The notes under the pieces: model-generated
Database searches by the model: none
Seen by the model: only the letters and a program-made list of their open reading frames with translations
What the model was told of the DNA's origin: nothing
Shown here: positions 27,302-36,500 of the stretch, in pieces
Layout of the letters: each line of letters begins with the position of its first letter
Numbering within the stretch: the stretch's first letter is position 1
NCBI RefSeq assembly: GCF_002777255.1
Contig: NZ_CP017634.1
Location: 1,314,903-1,378,902 of the forward strand
DNA: 64,000 bases
Source: Candidatus Formimonas warabiya
GTDB lineage: Bacteria; Bacillota; Dehalobacteriia; Dehalobacteriales; Dehalobacteriaceae
Reading direction: 5' to 3'
Translations under genes and position numbers: made by a program

Positions 27302-28327
27302 TTATTTTGCTTGCTCGCTTGCTGCTTTCTGAGCATCTGCAAACTCCTTATTAACAGCAGTTAAAAAGTCTGCGGCCGGTAAATAAGCATCTAACTGCTG
27401 TTCGTTTTCCATATACTTGAGCCATTCGGGGTCCTGTAAGGCCTTTTGGAAGGCATCCTGTAATATTTGGATCCGGTCTTCGGGAATACCAGGTAATGCG
27501 ATTATCCCCCGCCAAAGAATAGATTCCATATCGTACCCTTTTTCCTTTAATGTGGGCAGATCAGGCTGGTTGGCGTTTTTACTGCTGTTCGCAGTAGCCA
27601 AAAAGCGCAATTTCCCCGCCTCCATTTGAGCCGTAACATTGCTGCTTGTACACCACGCAGCGTCAACATTTGCTCCCAATACGGCCACCGTCGCTTCATT
27701 TCCCCCATCAAACGGGATATACTTATAATCTATGGCAGCTGCCTTTTTAAACAAATCAGAACATACGCTCGCCTGAGAAAAGGCTCCGACGCCCCCGACA
27801 TTCAGCTTGCCAGGGTTACTTTTGGCGTAAGCTACAAGATCATCAATAGTTTTGAAAGGACTATTGGCTGGAACAACCAAAACCTCCGGGTCGGCATTAA
27901 TCCGAACAAGGAAGGATATATCCTCAACCTTAAACGGGATTTCCCCTGAAGCCAAGGCATAAACCAGCGAGGATGAATGACTGGCAATAGTATATCCGTC
28001 TTTGGCTTGTGACTGCAAATAGGAAAGAGCAATACCACCACTACCTCCGGGCTTGTTAACATATACAAAATTTTGACCAAGATTTTTTTCGACTGCTTTA
28101 CCTAGAGTCCGGGCAAATGTGTCTGCCCCGGAACCAGGATCAAAAGGAATAACCCAAGTAATAGGTTTTGATGGAAAATCATCTGCAGGTTCACTATTTG
28201 CTTCTGAACTTGCGTTTGTGCCATCAGTCGAACCTGCCCCTTGTGATGAACATCCTGCCAGTACCAGTAGTAATCCAAGAAGTAAAGCCAATAAAATACT
28301 TGTAACAGGCTTTTTTCTTACATTCAT
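27302..28327 (-). CDS. tctC: Tripartite tricarboxylate transporter, substrate-binding lipoprotein TctC
   Basis: 341 residues from ATG 28327 behind AGGAGGT; the frame upstream to 28417 is not preceded by such a site. A lipoprotein signal (LLALLLGLLLVLAGC) gives a lipid anchor, followed by a Ser/Ala-rich linker and a TTT binding-protein fold: FPSKPITWVIPFDPGSGADTFAR, NKPGGSGGIALSYL, NPGKLNVGGVGAFSQAS and CTSSNVTAQMEAGKLR. It captures the organic acid outside the membrane for TctAB. Confidence 0.92.
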   Translation of the reverse strand: MNVRKKPVTSILLALLLGLLLVLAGCSSQGAGSTDGTNASSEANSEPADDFPSKPITWVIPFDPGSGADTFARTLGKAVEKNLGQNFVYVNKPGGSGGIALSYLQSQAKDGYTIASHSSSLVYALASGEIPFKVEDISFLVRINADPEVLVVPANSPFKTIDDLVAYAKSNPGKLNVGGVGAFSQASVCSDLFKKAAAIDYKYIPFDGGNEATVAVLGANVDAAWCTSSNVTAQMEAGKLRFLATANSSKNANQPDLPTLKEKGYDMESILWRGIIALPGIPEDRIQILQDAFQKALQDPEWLKYMENEQQLDAYLPAADFLTAVNKEFADAQKAASEQAK

Positions 28328-28443
28328 TCTGTAATTACCTCCTAAGATTTTTTCTTTTTGGTCTGCTAAAATTCTGGTATTGCATGCCGATTTTACATCT
28401 TGGTTTTCCGCAATCACTCCCTTACCGCCATCTTAGACTCTCA

Positions 28444-30618
28444 TTACTTTATAATAATTCTTGAGTCTACTACTTTAATACCCTGGCCGTTTGCGTTAAC
28501 CATCACCGGATTAAGATCCATCTCGGCAATTTCCGGCACATAAGAACCTATGGCGGCGATCCGCTGAATAAGGTCTTCCAGAGACTGGGTATCAGCCCTC
28601 TCTTGCCCGCGATAACCATTCAACAGTGATGACACCTTGAGTTCCCGCCACATCTGTGCGCCTTCGTCAGGACGCAGCGGCAACACACGCATCGACACAT
28701 CTTTTAACAGCTCAACCAGGATACCTCCGGACCCAAGTACAAGCACGGGACCAAACACGGCATCCTGTTTTAGTCCACAGATCATTTCCTGCATAGGCTT
28801 GGGCTCCATTGCTTGAATTAATACGCCGTTGATACAGGCGGTTGGACAGGCATGAAGCACAGAGGCGATGATCTCCTGATAGGCTCGTATTACATCCTCT
28901 TCGCATTGTAAACCAACCCTAACTCCATCCACTTCGGTTTTGTGGACGATATCAGCGGAATCAATCTTCATGACAACCGGAAAACCGATGGCCCCAGCTT
29001 TGGTCACTGCCTCATTTTGATCCCTGGCGACCATCATCTTAGGAGAAGGAATTCCAAATAAATGGATCATCCGGAAAGCATCCTCCTGGGTCAGGCACTT
29101 GTACCCGGCTTTGCGGGCATTGGCAAGGATCGTTCCAGCTTCCTTCAAAACTGCCTCCGGGGGCGGCGTGACCACCGGTGAGGTGTCTGCAGGCTTGCGC
29201 CGCATCCAATGATAGACTCTTGCCAACACTTTAACTGCCTCTCCTATTGATTGAAAGCAGGGAAGCTGTGCCTGGTGAACAGCCTCTAAAATGCGGACCC
29301 GCAATTCCTCAATTTCTTTGTCAGGATTGCCGTACAACGCAACATATACGGGTTTGTCCCCTTTGCCAACAGCCAGAATTGCCTGGCATAAACCATTGGC
29401 GATATCTTTTCGGTTTTCGTAATTAATAAAAGGCAGCAGGTTAAAATGAAGGATCAAGCCCCCTACTTCCGGAGACTGGATTAGTTCATTAACAACCAGG
29501 CCGATAGCCTCACCGCCGCTTTTATTAAGAGCGCTAACCGGTGTATCTGTCGGATTCCCCACCGTAGACCCTGCCGGCATTTTAATGGCCGACATTCTCT
29601 CCTTAGAATCCTGTGATAGAGAAGCAAGGGTAAGTCCTCGCTCCGCCAATAAGTCCGTTGCCAGAACGGTATTGCCTCCCCCGTTCCCAACAAATGCAAT
29701 ACCCCTGCTCATAGGGCGGGGAACAAAACCTTGCAGTGCGGTCAAGGTAGCCAAGAGTTCTTCCACACTTTCCACATTTATTCCACCCGCTTGGGAAATC
29801 GCACTCTGCCAAATAGCGTTCTCCCCTGCCAGAGAATTCGTATGAGATGCTGCCGACTTAGACCCGAGGGAGGTTCGTCCTCCTTTTAAAACCACCACAG
29901 GTTTTGTCCGGCAAACATCGTTTAACACATGAATAAACTCTTGACCCCTGCGCAGGCCCTCTAAGTAAAAACCGATGACATCCGTGTCTGGATCTTGGCC
30001 AAAATATTTTAAGAAATCCACAGGATCTAAGTCCAGGCAATTCCCTATGGAAATTAACTTGTTTAAATACAGGCCCCGCGTTTTGGCGCTGGACAACATA
30101 TCAATACTTAGTCCCCCGCTTTGTGAGGCAATGGAGATTTTACCAACTGATTTTTCCGCTCCGGCTACAAAGTTGAGCTTACCGGGAGCAGAATAAATTC
30201 CCATACAATTGGGACCTACCAATCTGGTAGTACCCGCAGTTGCACTTAATAGTTCATTTTCCCGCCTATGCCCTTCCTGGCCGGACTCACCGAAACCACT
30301 CGTTAAAATTTGAGCAACCGGTATCCCCTTCTCCATGCAATCTGAGGCGACCTGAACAACCTCCTGCGCCGGAACCGCAATGATGCAAAAATCAATATCT
30401 CCCCCGATATTACGCAATGACGAAAAGCCCGGTACTCCGTTTGATTCCTCCCCTCTGGGATTAACAGCATATAAACTACCCTGAAATCCAAACTCTTTTA
30501 TTAACTTCAGATTGCGGTACGCAAGACTTCGAGGATTGCTACTGGCACCTACAACCGCTACAGATTTAGGATAGAACAGCTTATCTAGGGCAATTTTTAA
30601 ATCGATGATTTTAATCAC
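28444..30618 (-). CDS. ADP-forming acyl-CoA synthetase (fused alpha-beta acetyl-CoA synthetase family)
   Basis: 724 residues, a single chain of the fused ACD type. Residues about 10-140 form a CoA-binding domain (LFYPKSVAVVGASSNPRSLAYRN), then ligase-CoA domains with the phospho-His segment SAASHTNSLAGENAIWQ, and from about residue 490 an ATP-grasp domain (LFGIPSPKMMVARDQNEAV, GFPVVMKIDSADIVHKTEVDGV). The reaction is acyl-CoA + ADP + Pi to acid + CoA + ATP, reversible. In this cluster it may activate the imported acid or recover ATP from acetyl-CoA. The start is GTG 30618 after GAAAGGTGA. Confidence 0.9.
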   Translation of the reverse strand: MIKIIDLKIALDKLFYPKSVAVVGASSNPRSLAYRNLKLIKEFGFQGSLYAVNPRGEESNGVPGFSSLRNIGGDIDFCIIAVPAQEVVQVASDCMEKGIPVAQILTSGFGESGQEGHRRENELLSATAGTTRLVGPNCMGIYSAPGKLNFVAGAEKSVGKISIASQSGGLSIDMLSSAKTRGLYLNKLISIGNCLDLDPVDFLKYFGQDPDTDVIGFYLEGLRRGQEFIHVLNDVCRTKPVVVLKGGRTSLGSKSAASHTNSLAGENAIWQSAISQAGGINVESVEELLATLTALQGFVPRPMSRGIAFVGNGGGNTVLATDLLAERGLTLASLSQDSKERMSAIKMPAGSTVGNPTDTPVSALNKSGGEAIGLVVNELIQSPEVGGLILHFNLLPFINYENRKDIANGLCQAILAVGKGDKPVYVALYGNPDKEIEELRVRILEAVHQAQLPCFQSIGEAVKVLARVYHWMRRKPADTSPVVTPPPEAVLKEAGTILANARKAGYKCLTQEDAFRMIHLFGIPSPKMMVARDQNEAVTKAGAIGFPVVMKIDSADIVHKTEVDGVRVGLQCEEDVIRAYQEIIASVLHACPTACINGVLIQAMEPKPMQEMICGLKQDAVFGPVLVLGSGGILVELLKDVSMRVLPLRPDEGAQMWRELKVSSLLNGYRGQERADTQSLEDLIQRIAAIGSYVPEIAEMDLNPVMVNANGQGIKVVDSRIIIK

Positions 30619-30678
30619 TCACCTTTCACCAAAGCTTGCCAACACTTATGACTATTGGCCAGAGCTTCATTTAGGTTG

Positions 30679-30900
30679 TTAAACTTCAAGGATGACTGCT
30701 ACGTCTCCCGCTGTTAACCGTTCTCCATGTTTCACCAATATCTCCTTAACAACCCCATTCTCAGGTGCCATTAGAGGCACGAGCATTTTCATCGACTCCA
30801 CTTCCAAAAGGGTATCGTCTTCATTTACCTGATCTCCCACCTGACAAAAAGTCTCGGAAACTAATCCCGTAATCTCCGCTCTCACTTCCAAAATTGCCAT
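30679..30900 (-). CDS. Biotin/lipoyl carrier domain protein, second copy
   Basis: 73 residues with ESMKML as the attachment motif in the middle, and mirrored half-domains (GLVSETFCQVGDQVNED and GVVKEILVKHGERLTAGD). It differs clearly from the carrier at 24824. The start follows AGGAGGAGC and lies 47 bases after the carboxyltransferase gene, so the two are a pair. Biotin rather than lipoate is inferred from that neighbour and from the M after K. Confidence 0.85.
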   Translation of the reverse strand: MAILEVRAEITGLVSETFCQVGDQVNEDDTLLEVESMKMLVPLMAPENGVVKEILVKHGERLTAGDVAVILEV

Positions 30901-30947
30901 GTTTAGCTCCTCCTGTAATTGTAAAAAATATCACGATATTTTTGCTA

Positions 30948-32483
30948 TTAATAGCTTGTGGGCCAATTACGCAGCAGGTGTTCGCCCACTCCCTTGTTTT
31001 TTCCCTTTCTATAAATTTCCAGTGTCCGAATCAAGACAGGCCTCGTTTCTCTGGGATCAATGATGTTATGGCCTTCATAATAAGCTGCCAGTTCGTAAGC
31101 AGAAGTACCTCTTGCAATTTCATCTCTTAATTGTTTAAACCGTTCAGGGTCATCTTCTTCCCTAATTCCGTGTAAAATATTAACCCCAACGCTGGGATCC
31201 ATAAAACTCAATTCTGCACTGGGCCATAGAATAACTTCATGTGAATTCTGTCCGCCGCCCATATTCAAGTAAGCTTGGCCGTAGTCTTTCCTCATGATCA
31301 CAACCATCTTGGGCACAGTAACCAGGGAAATGGCATTACACCAATTCATAATCTTTCCTGGCGCACCTTGTCTTTCCCCGGCGATACCGATCAGGAAGCC
31401 GGGCTGGTCGACCATAAAGACCAGGGGAATATTGTAGGAGTCACATTGCACGAGGAAGCTGGTAGCCTTTCTCATGGCATCGGTATCAATAGAGCCGGCC
31501 AAAAATTGGGGATTATTAGCAATAATGCCAATGCTCTTGCCATCTAAACGAGCAAAAGCGGTCACAATGGATTTCCCGAATCTGGGTTTTAATTCAAACA
31601 GACTATTTTTGTCTACAATACACTTGATGATGTTCCGTACATCATATACGGCATTTCTGGATTCCGGTAATATGTCCAAGATTTTTTCCGCATCTTCGCC
31701 GGAACCTTCAGGTACCGGATATTCCGGGGGTGCCTCGTTGGCATGACCGGGCAGGTAACCTAAGTATTTTTTAATAACATCAATAGCCTCTTCATCCGTG
31801 TCTACGGCGATATCTACCAATCCGGTGGTCTCGGTATGTAATCTCCACCCGCCAAGTTCTTCAGGGTCAACGGGCTGATTGATGGCAATAGACGTTACCC
31901 GGCTGCTGGCCACGGCCATGGTCGCTCCTTTACGCATCACGGCAAAATCCGAAAGAGCAGTATACCATGTAGATGACCCATAACAAGGTCCTAATAAGGC
32001 AGACACCCAGGGGCTTTCCCGCAATCGCCGATACTCATAGGGATCCTGCGCCATGGTGGCCCGTCCCTGAGATCCCATGCGGTCCGGCATCCGGGAACCT
32101 GTTGATTCGCCCAGTAAAATTAAGGGAATACCACGTTCAGCCGCTACTTTTTTCATGTGTTTCATTTTCTTCAAATTAGTCGTGCTGCTGGATGCGCCAA
32201 GGACAGTAAAATCGTTAACGACGAAGGCTACTTCCCGGCCGTTGACCTTCCCGTATCCTGCTATTTTCCCGTCACAGGGACTCTTCTCGCGCAATTCGGG
32301 GCGAATCGATGTGGCAAAAAGCCCCGACTCCAAAAAAGTGCCCTGATCCAGAAGATAATCTATTCTTTCTCTGGCATTCATAATACCTTGCTCACTGCGC
32401 TTAGCAAGCTTTTCAGGTCCACCCATGCCTAACGCCTTTTGTTTTCTTTTTTCAAAATCTTCTAGGATTTCTTTATGACTCAT
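30948..32483 (-). CDS. Acyl-CoA carboxylase/decarboxylase carboxyltransferase subunit (MmdA/PccB-like)
   Basis: 511 residues, two crotonase-like carboxyltransferase halves. Seen: ARERIDYLLDQGTFLESG, DGKIAGYGKVNGREVAFVVNDFTVLG, LLGESTGSRMPDRMG, then in the second half GIIANNPQFLAGSIDTDAMRKATSF and FMVDQPGFLIGIAGERQGAPGK. It transfers carboxyl between biotin and an acyl-CoA; methylmalonyl-CoA or propionyl-CoA are the usual substrates. The canonical GPVAGEKI-type acyl-CoA region is replaced by GPCYGSSTWYTALSDF, so the substrate may be different. No biotin carboxylase is in the window. It is the first gene after a clear promoter-operator. Confidence 0.87.
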   Translation of the reverse strand: MSHKEILEDFEKRKQKALGMGGPEKLAKRSEQGIMNARERIDYLLDQGTFLESGLFATSIRPELREKSPCDGKIAGYGKVNGREVAFVVNDFTVLGASSSTTNLKKMKHMKKVAAERGIPLILLGESTGSRMPDRMGSQGRATMAQDPYEYRRLRESPWVSALLGPCYGSSTWYTALSDFAVMRKGATMAVASSRVTSIAINQPVDPEELGGWRLHTETTGLVDIAVDTDEEAIDVIKKYLGYLPGHANEAPPEYPVPEGSGEDAEKILDILPESRNAVYDVRNIIKCIVDKNSLFELKPRFGKSIVTAFARLDGKSIGIIANNPQFLAGSIDTDAMRKATSFLVQCDSYNIPLVFMVDQPGFLIGIAGERQGAPGKIMNWCNAISLVTVPKMVVIMRKDYGQAYLNMGGGQNSHEVILWPSAELSFMDPSVGVNILHGIREEDDPERFKQLRDEIARGTSAYELAAYYEGHNIIDPRETRPVLIRTLEIYRKGKNKGVGEHLLRNWPTSY

Positions 32484-32508
32484 GATAAAATTTCTCCTTT
32501 CTATATTT

Positions 32509-32523
32509 TAAGACGCCGTCTTA
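32509..32523. promoter_or_regulatory. Perfect palindromic operator TAAGACGCCGTCTTA
   Basis: A seven-base perfect inverted repeat with one central base, located about 10-25 bases downstream of the -10 box of the promoter at 32534-32562 and upstream of the carboxyltransferase gene. It is placed where a repressor would block transcription; the adjacent IclR regulator is a candidate. Confidence 0.65.
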
Positions 32524-32533
32524 CTTCGTTTCT

Positions 32534-32562
32534 ATTATAGTACTTAATGCTAATAGATTCAA
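32534..32562 (-). promoter_or_regulatory. Sigma-A promoter of the acyl-CoA gene cluster
   Basis: On the minus strand TTGAAT and a consensus TATAAT are separated by exactly 17 bases. Transcription would start near 32527 and read into the carboxyltransferase gene and those beyond. Confidence 0.75.
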
Positions 32563-32675
32563 TCATTCTTTCTTATATATTTCTGAAAAAAACAATAGCT
32601 TGTTAAATGTTATTTTAAAACAAAGGGAATAAACTACTTATAACCATACAGAAATTTAATCTTTTCCCGTAAAAA

Positions 32676-32704
32676 TGAAAAAAGGCAGTCAATGACTACC
32701 TTTC
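32676..32704 (-). terminator. Terminator of the IclR-family gene
   Basis: On the minus strand AAAGGTAGTCA pairs with TGACTGCCTTT and runs into TTTTTT. It lies 100 bases after the regulator stop and insulates it from the downstream promoter. Confidence 0.8.
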
Positions 32705-32803
32705 TCATACTTTTTATGGAATTTTGATAAACGTTCAGATTACATGCCGGAAGAGCGTTATCCCGGTATCGCTCTGTCCCCCTACCTGGATTCTATCGGG
32801 ACA

Positions 32804-33589
32804 CTAGCTTGAATGTAGATGCTCACCAGGGATCCACACCATAGTCCGTGAAATTTCTTTTGCTGTCTTCGATATTAACGGGCCCCATTCACGGGCTTTT
32901 TCAGCTGTAAAACGATGAACTGGTCCCGAGAGTCCAATAGAGCCTACTAGTTCACCACTTATCGAAAATAAGGGAGCCGCAACCGATACCGAATCGTAAA
33001 CTCGTTCACCAAGGCTAACAGCAAACCCATCTTCTCTAATTCGTTGTAGCTCTTCCCTAAATTGATTTTTGTCCGTAATCGTTGTGTCTGTTAAACTCGG
33101 CAGGCTCTGTTCAGAAATAACTTGATCGAATAACCTCTGTTCAGCAAACGCCAGGATTACTTTACCATTTGCACCAGCATGCAGAGGCAACAGTTTTCCT
33201 AACTCTACTGACATTCGTATCTCACTATTACTCTCAACTTGAGCCAGATACATCCGCTTTAGGCCAACTAGCACCGTAAGGGTAGCTGTTTCACCCGTTT
33301 GATTTCGAAAGGATTCTAAGTACGAGCGTACTATATCCTGAATCTTTAATCGGTTTAGAAGGCTGCCTCCCCATCTCAAAACTTTAGTCCCCAGTGAATA
33401 CTGTTGTGTTTTCTGATCATAATATAAAACGCCTGCATCCAATAAAGAAATTACGATTCGATGAATGGTACTCTTCGGAAATTCCAGCATCGTATTAAGG
33501 TCAGCCAGACTTAGGTTGGAATCCTCACCCGTGAAACAATCCAAGACATCGACAGCCTGTTGTATAATGGAAATTCTTTTTGTTGTCAA
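32804..33589 (-). CDS. IclR-family transcriptional regulator
   Basis: 261 residues from TTG 33589 behind GAGGGATG. The N-terminal winged helix (ISIIQQAVDVLDCF, LADLNTMLEFPKSTIHRIVISLLDAG) is followed by the effector-binding IclR domain (LPLHAGANGKVILAF, REDGFAVSLGERVYDSVSVAAPLF, GSIGLSGPVHRFT). IclR proteins often control degradation of organic and aromatic acids. It lies between the dehydrogenase gene and the acyl-CoA cluster, and the palindrome at 32509 is a possible target. Confidence 0.92.
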   Translation of the reverse strand: MTTKRISIIQQAVDVLDCFTGEDSNLSLADLNTMLEFPKSTIHRIVISLLDAGVLYYDQKTQQYSLGTKVLRWGGSLLNRLKIQDIVRSYLESFRNQTGETATLTVLVGLKRMYLAQVESNSEIRMSVELGKLLPLHAGANGKVILAFAEQRLFDQVISEQSLPSLTDTTITDKNQFREELQRIREDGFAVSLGERVYDSVSVAAPLFSISGELVGSIGLSGPVHRFTAEKAREWGPLISKTAKEISRTMVWIPGEHLHSS

Positions 33590-33751
33590 TTAACACATCC
33601 CTCATTTCAGAAGTACACTTTTCCAGTGTCAAGTTTGGTTTAAGCATTGCATAGATGATATTACCTAAATTATAACATATTACTATTTAAAGGGAAACAA
33701 GTCATGTTTAGGCAAAATAAGGCTTATAAATAACCGAAGAATTTGCCTCAA

Positions 33752-34846
33752 TTACATGGTCTTGTTCAATGATCCCTTTCTTATGAATTGTACCCAATCT
33801 TGAGGCAGTGATATTTTGAGTTTTGCTGCTAAATCAGCAAGCCTTTGCAAAGTGCCTCGGGATAATGACACCCCTTCCTTAATTTGACCTTCTCTTTTTA
33901 ATGCTTCAATCTCACCCGGTAGATAAACCTCTCTGAATCCTTCTGCCAATGGGGAATTTTTGATTTCACGATAGATGTGATCCAGAGTCCTAATATAGTT
34001 GTCTCTTCCGGCAAAAGCTTCCGGGTTAATGGCCAAAAAAGTATGGGAAACCTTTTGCGGTCGAGAATAATCATAAATATTTGTTACGTTGGTATCCCAT
34101 TCGCTACCGCTTAATGCACCTGTGAGCAGCGCCACCCATAAAGAAATACCATATCCTTTATGACCGGCCATGGGTAAAAGAATCCCTTTTAATGCCTCCT
34201 CAGGATCTACCGTAGGCTTTCCTTCTTCCGTCAAAGCCCAATTCTGAGGAATCTTCTCATTTTTGTGAGCGGCTTCTCGTATTTTACCGGCTGCAACCAC
34301 ACTATTTGCTATATCAAAAATTACGCAAGGAGCCTTTTTACCCCTTGGGAAAGCAAAGGACCAAGGATTATTTCCCAATAACGCCTTTTTGCCGCCCCAG
34401 GGAGCCAAGCGCGGCGAAGCATTCGTACAGCAAAATCCTATTAAGCCTTCCCTGGCAATTTGTTCTGTAAAATAACCTGCTCTGCCAAAATGCCCGCTAT
34501 TTTTTACTACTACAGCTCCGACGCCGTTTTGCTTTGCTTTCTGTGCCGCTAATTTTGCTGACTTATAAGCAGCCACCTGACCTAACCCATCATTTGCATC
34601 TAAATAAATACTGGCACTGTTTTCTTTTAAAACCGTTAATGTCGTCGGAACCTTCGTAACCCCTAACTCTATTCTATCTAAATAAGCCGGCAGCCTATCC
34701 ACACCGTGAGTCGTAATACCTGCTAAATCAGCCTCTATTAAACAATCGGTAAATATCTCCCCATCTTCTTCAGGGATTCCTGAAATTAAACAGCACTTTA
34801 AAACTAATTGCCGCAAGCTATCTAAAGCCACATTTTGCTGATCCAT
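33752..34846 (-). CDS. Malate/L-lactate/ureidoglycolate-type dehydrogenase (Ldh_2 family)
   Basis: 364 residues from ATG 34846, chosen because GGGAG precedes it; an upstream ATG at 34885 has no clear site. The family fold is evident: DLAGITTHGVDRLPAYLDRI, DANDGLGQVAAYKSAKLAAQ, VVKNSGHFGRAGYFTEQIA, ALLGNNPWSFAFPRG and GHKGYGISLWVALLTGALSG. Members oxidise 2-hydroxy acids with NAD(P): malate, lactate, ureidoglycolate, or (2R)-3-sulfolactate (ComC). Its place beside a split UxaA-type lyase recalls sulfolactate gene sets, but also fits sugar-acid metabolism. Confidence 0.85.
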   Translation of the reverse strand: MDQQNVALDSLRQLVLKCCLISGIPEEDGEIFTDCLIEADLAGITTHGVDRLPAYLDRIELGVTKVPTTLTVLKENSASIYLDANDGLGQVAAYKSAKLAAQKAKQNGVGAVVVKNSGHFGRAGYFTEQIAREGLIGFCCTNASPRLAPWGGKKALLGNNPWSFAFPRGKKAPCVIFDIANSVVAAGKIREAAHKNEKIPQNWALTEEGKPTVDPEEALKGILLPMAGHKGYGISLWVALLTGALSGSEWDTNVTNIYDYSRPQKVSHTFLAINPEAFAGRDNYIRTLDHIYREIKNSPLAEGFREVYLPGEIEALKREGQIKEGVSLSRGTLQRLADLAAKLKISLPQDWVQFIRKGSLNKTM

Positions 34847-34941
34847 TGACTTTAACTCTCCCACTTTGACATTCCTTGATATCATTAATATATCTAAGTA
34901 GGGCCCCTCCTTTTAGGGGAACCCTATCTTTAACCCCATCG

Positions 34942-36111
34942 TTACACAGTGGGCTGAATCTTGGTGTTTGCGTTTTCTATTTGCTCTAACACCTCAGCTC
35001 TCACCATCTTGCCGGAAGCAACCTTCAGCATGTCGTCGTACAGCCGGGCAGCGGCCTCGGTCATGCTCTCCTCGCCGCGCAATACCTTTTCCACAGAAAG
35101 ATCGATATTATCGGCGAAATAAACCACTGTTTTAGGATTAGCAGTGATTTTAATACAGGGAAGAACCGGATGGCCGATACTGTTGCCCACACCGGTGGTA
35201 AAGACACACAGTTGGCATCCCGCAGCTGCCAAACCAGTTAAGGATTCGCAAGCCGGAGCCGGAGTATCCATGATATAGAGACCGGGGACTGACGGCGCAG
35301 CCGCATAGTCTAAAACATCCATGATCGTCTTAGTACCGGCCTTCACCATACCGCCCAAGGACTTTTCTTCCAAGGTAGTGATCCCGCCACGGATATTATC
35401 CGGCACGGGATTGGCTCCCCTAATATCTACGCCTCGGCGTTTTGCTTCCGCTTCCACATTGTTGATTACGTCCAATATCTTTTTTGCAACCTTCGGATTT
35501 ACGGCCCGAGCAGCTAAAATATGTTCCGCGCCCAGCAATTCCGACACCTCGGAAATTAAAACTGTGCCGCCGGCTTCAATCACTTGGTCAGCAACCATGC
35601 CTAAAATGGGGTTGGCAGCCAGGCCAGAAGTCGTATCGGTACCACCGCATTCTACGGCCAGCATCAAAGAGCTCAGATCGCATTCCTCTCTCACCTGCTG
35701 GGAGGCATCAATCAGCATTTCCGCGGCAATCCTCGCCCCGGCACAAGCAGTATTTAGGGAGCCGCCGCATTCCTGAACAGTGACAGTTCTTACCGGCTTA
35801 CCGCAGGCGGCAATAGCACCGGCGAGCAGCCCGGCCGAAGTCGGCTCCAGACTTACCACCAGCACTGCGGCCAGATTGGGGTTTTTCCCCAATCCAATAA
35901 TGGTCCTTTGGGTTTGCACATTATCCTGGCCGAATTGCCCTCGACCAGCAATCATGGTAATGGGCAGCGCACGTGGTGCCAATTTGCATATAGAGCGTAC
36001 CACGGGATTAATATTATCCATCGCTGCCAGGACTGCAACCTCATTTCTGACACCGACACTTCCATCACTTCGCCGGTAACCCATAAACGTTTTACGCAAA
36101 GAATTGATCAT
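34942..36111 (-). CDS. UxaA-family hydro-lyase/sulfo-lyase, large subunit
   Basis: 389 residues, the C-terminal UxaA domain as a separate protein: TFMGYRRSDGSVGVRNEVAVL at the start, conserved Cys in VQECGGSLNT and AVECGGTDTTSGLAANP, DNIRGGITTLEEKSLGGMVKAG, and FTTGVGNSIGHPVLPCIKITAN. Relatives dehydrate altronate or galactarate, or cleave (2R)-sulfolactate (SuyB) to pyruvate and sulfite; both use an iron centre. The ATG overlaps the small-subunit stop as ATGA, so translation is coupled. Substrate not decidable from sequence. Confidence 0.85.
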   Translation of the reverse strand: MINSLRKTFMGYRRSDGSVGVRNEVAVLAAMDNINPVVRSICKLAPRALPITMIAGRGQFGQDNVQTQRTIIGLGKNPNLAAVLVVSLEPTSAGLLAGAIAACGKPVRTVTVQECGGSLNTACAGARIAAEMLIDASQQVREECDLSSLMLAVECGGTDTTSGLAANPILGMVADQVIEAGGTVLISEVSELLGAEHILAARAVNPKVAKKILDVINNVEAEAKRRGVDIRGANPVPDNIRGGITTLEEKSLGGMVKAGTKTIMDVLDYAAAPSVPGLYIMDTPAPACESLTGLAAAGCQLCVFTTGVGNSIGHPVLPCIKITANPKTVVYFADNIDLSVEKVLRGEESMTEAAARLYDDMLKVASGKMVRAEVLEQIENANTKIQPTV

Positions 36112-36395
36112 AGCCTATCCCCCCTGCCTCTCTGGCTTTCCACATTATGTACATGCACATAACCGCCTGTTTTGATGTCCTCGGTGGCAATCCCTATCAC
36201 TTCACCGTATTTGACAATTGGTTGACCTTTGCAAATAGTAGCAAGCGCGAATTTATGCCCCAAAGAAATATCGCGTGCCACTTTCACCCGCTGGATTTCG
36301 TCATCTACCATTATTACGGACACTTCTTGTCCCGAAACCAGGTCAACCACAGCGGTAGCGACATTGTCCTTTTCATTCAGCACTATAGCTTCCAT
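36108..36395 (-). CDS. UxaA-family small subunit, SAF domain
   Basis: 95 residues forming the N-terminal SAF domain of the UxaA family: VARDISLGHKFALATICKGQ, VKYGEVIGIATEDIKTGGYVH and the HVHNVES end with its two His. It follows AAAGGAGA and overlaps the large-subunit start by four bases. The length fits both SuyA and split altronate/galactarate dehydratase small subunits. Confidence 0.85.
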   Translation of the reverse strand: MEAIVLNEKDNVATAVVDLVSGQEVSVIMVDDEIQRVKVARDISLGHKFALATICKGQPIVKYGEVIGIATEDIKTGGYVHVHNVESQRGRGDRL

Positions 36396-36500
36396 ACTAA
36401 TCTCCTTTTTTTAGTTATTTTTTTTATTCCCTTCTTATCAACTCTGTATCATAGATGTGATTGCGCAGAAATAGATAACTCATGAAAAATACTCATCCTT

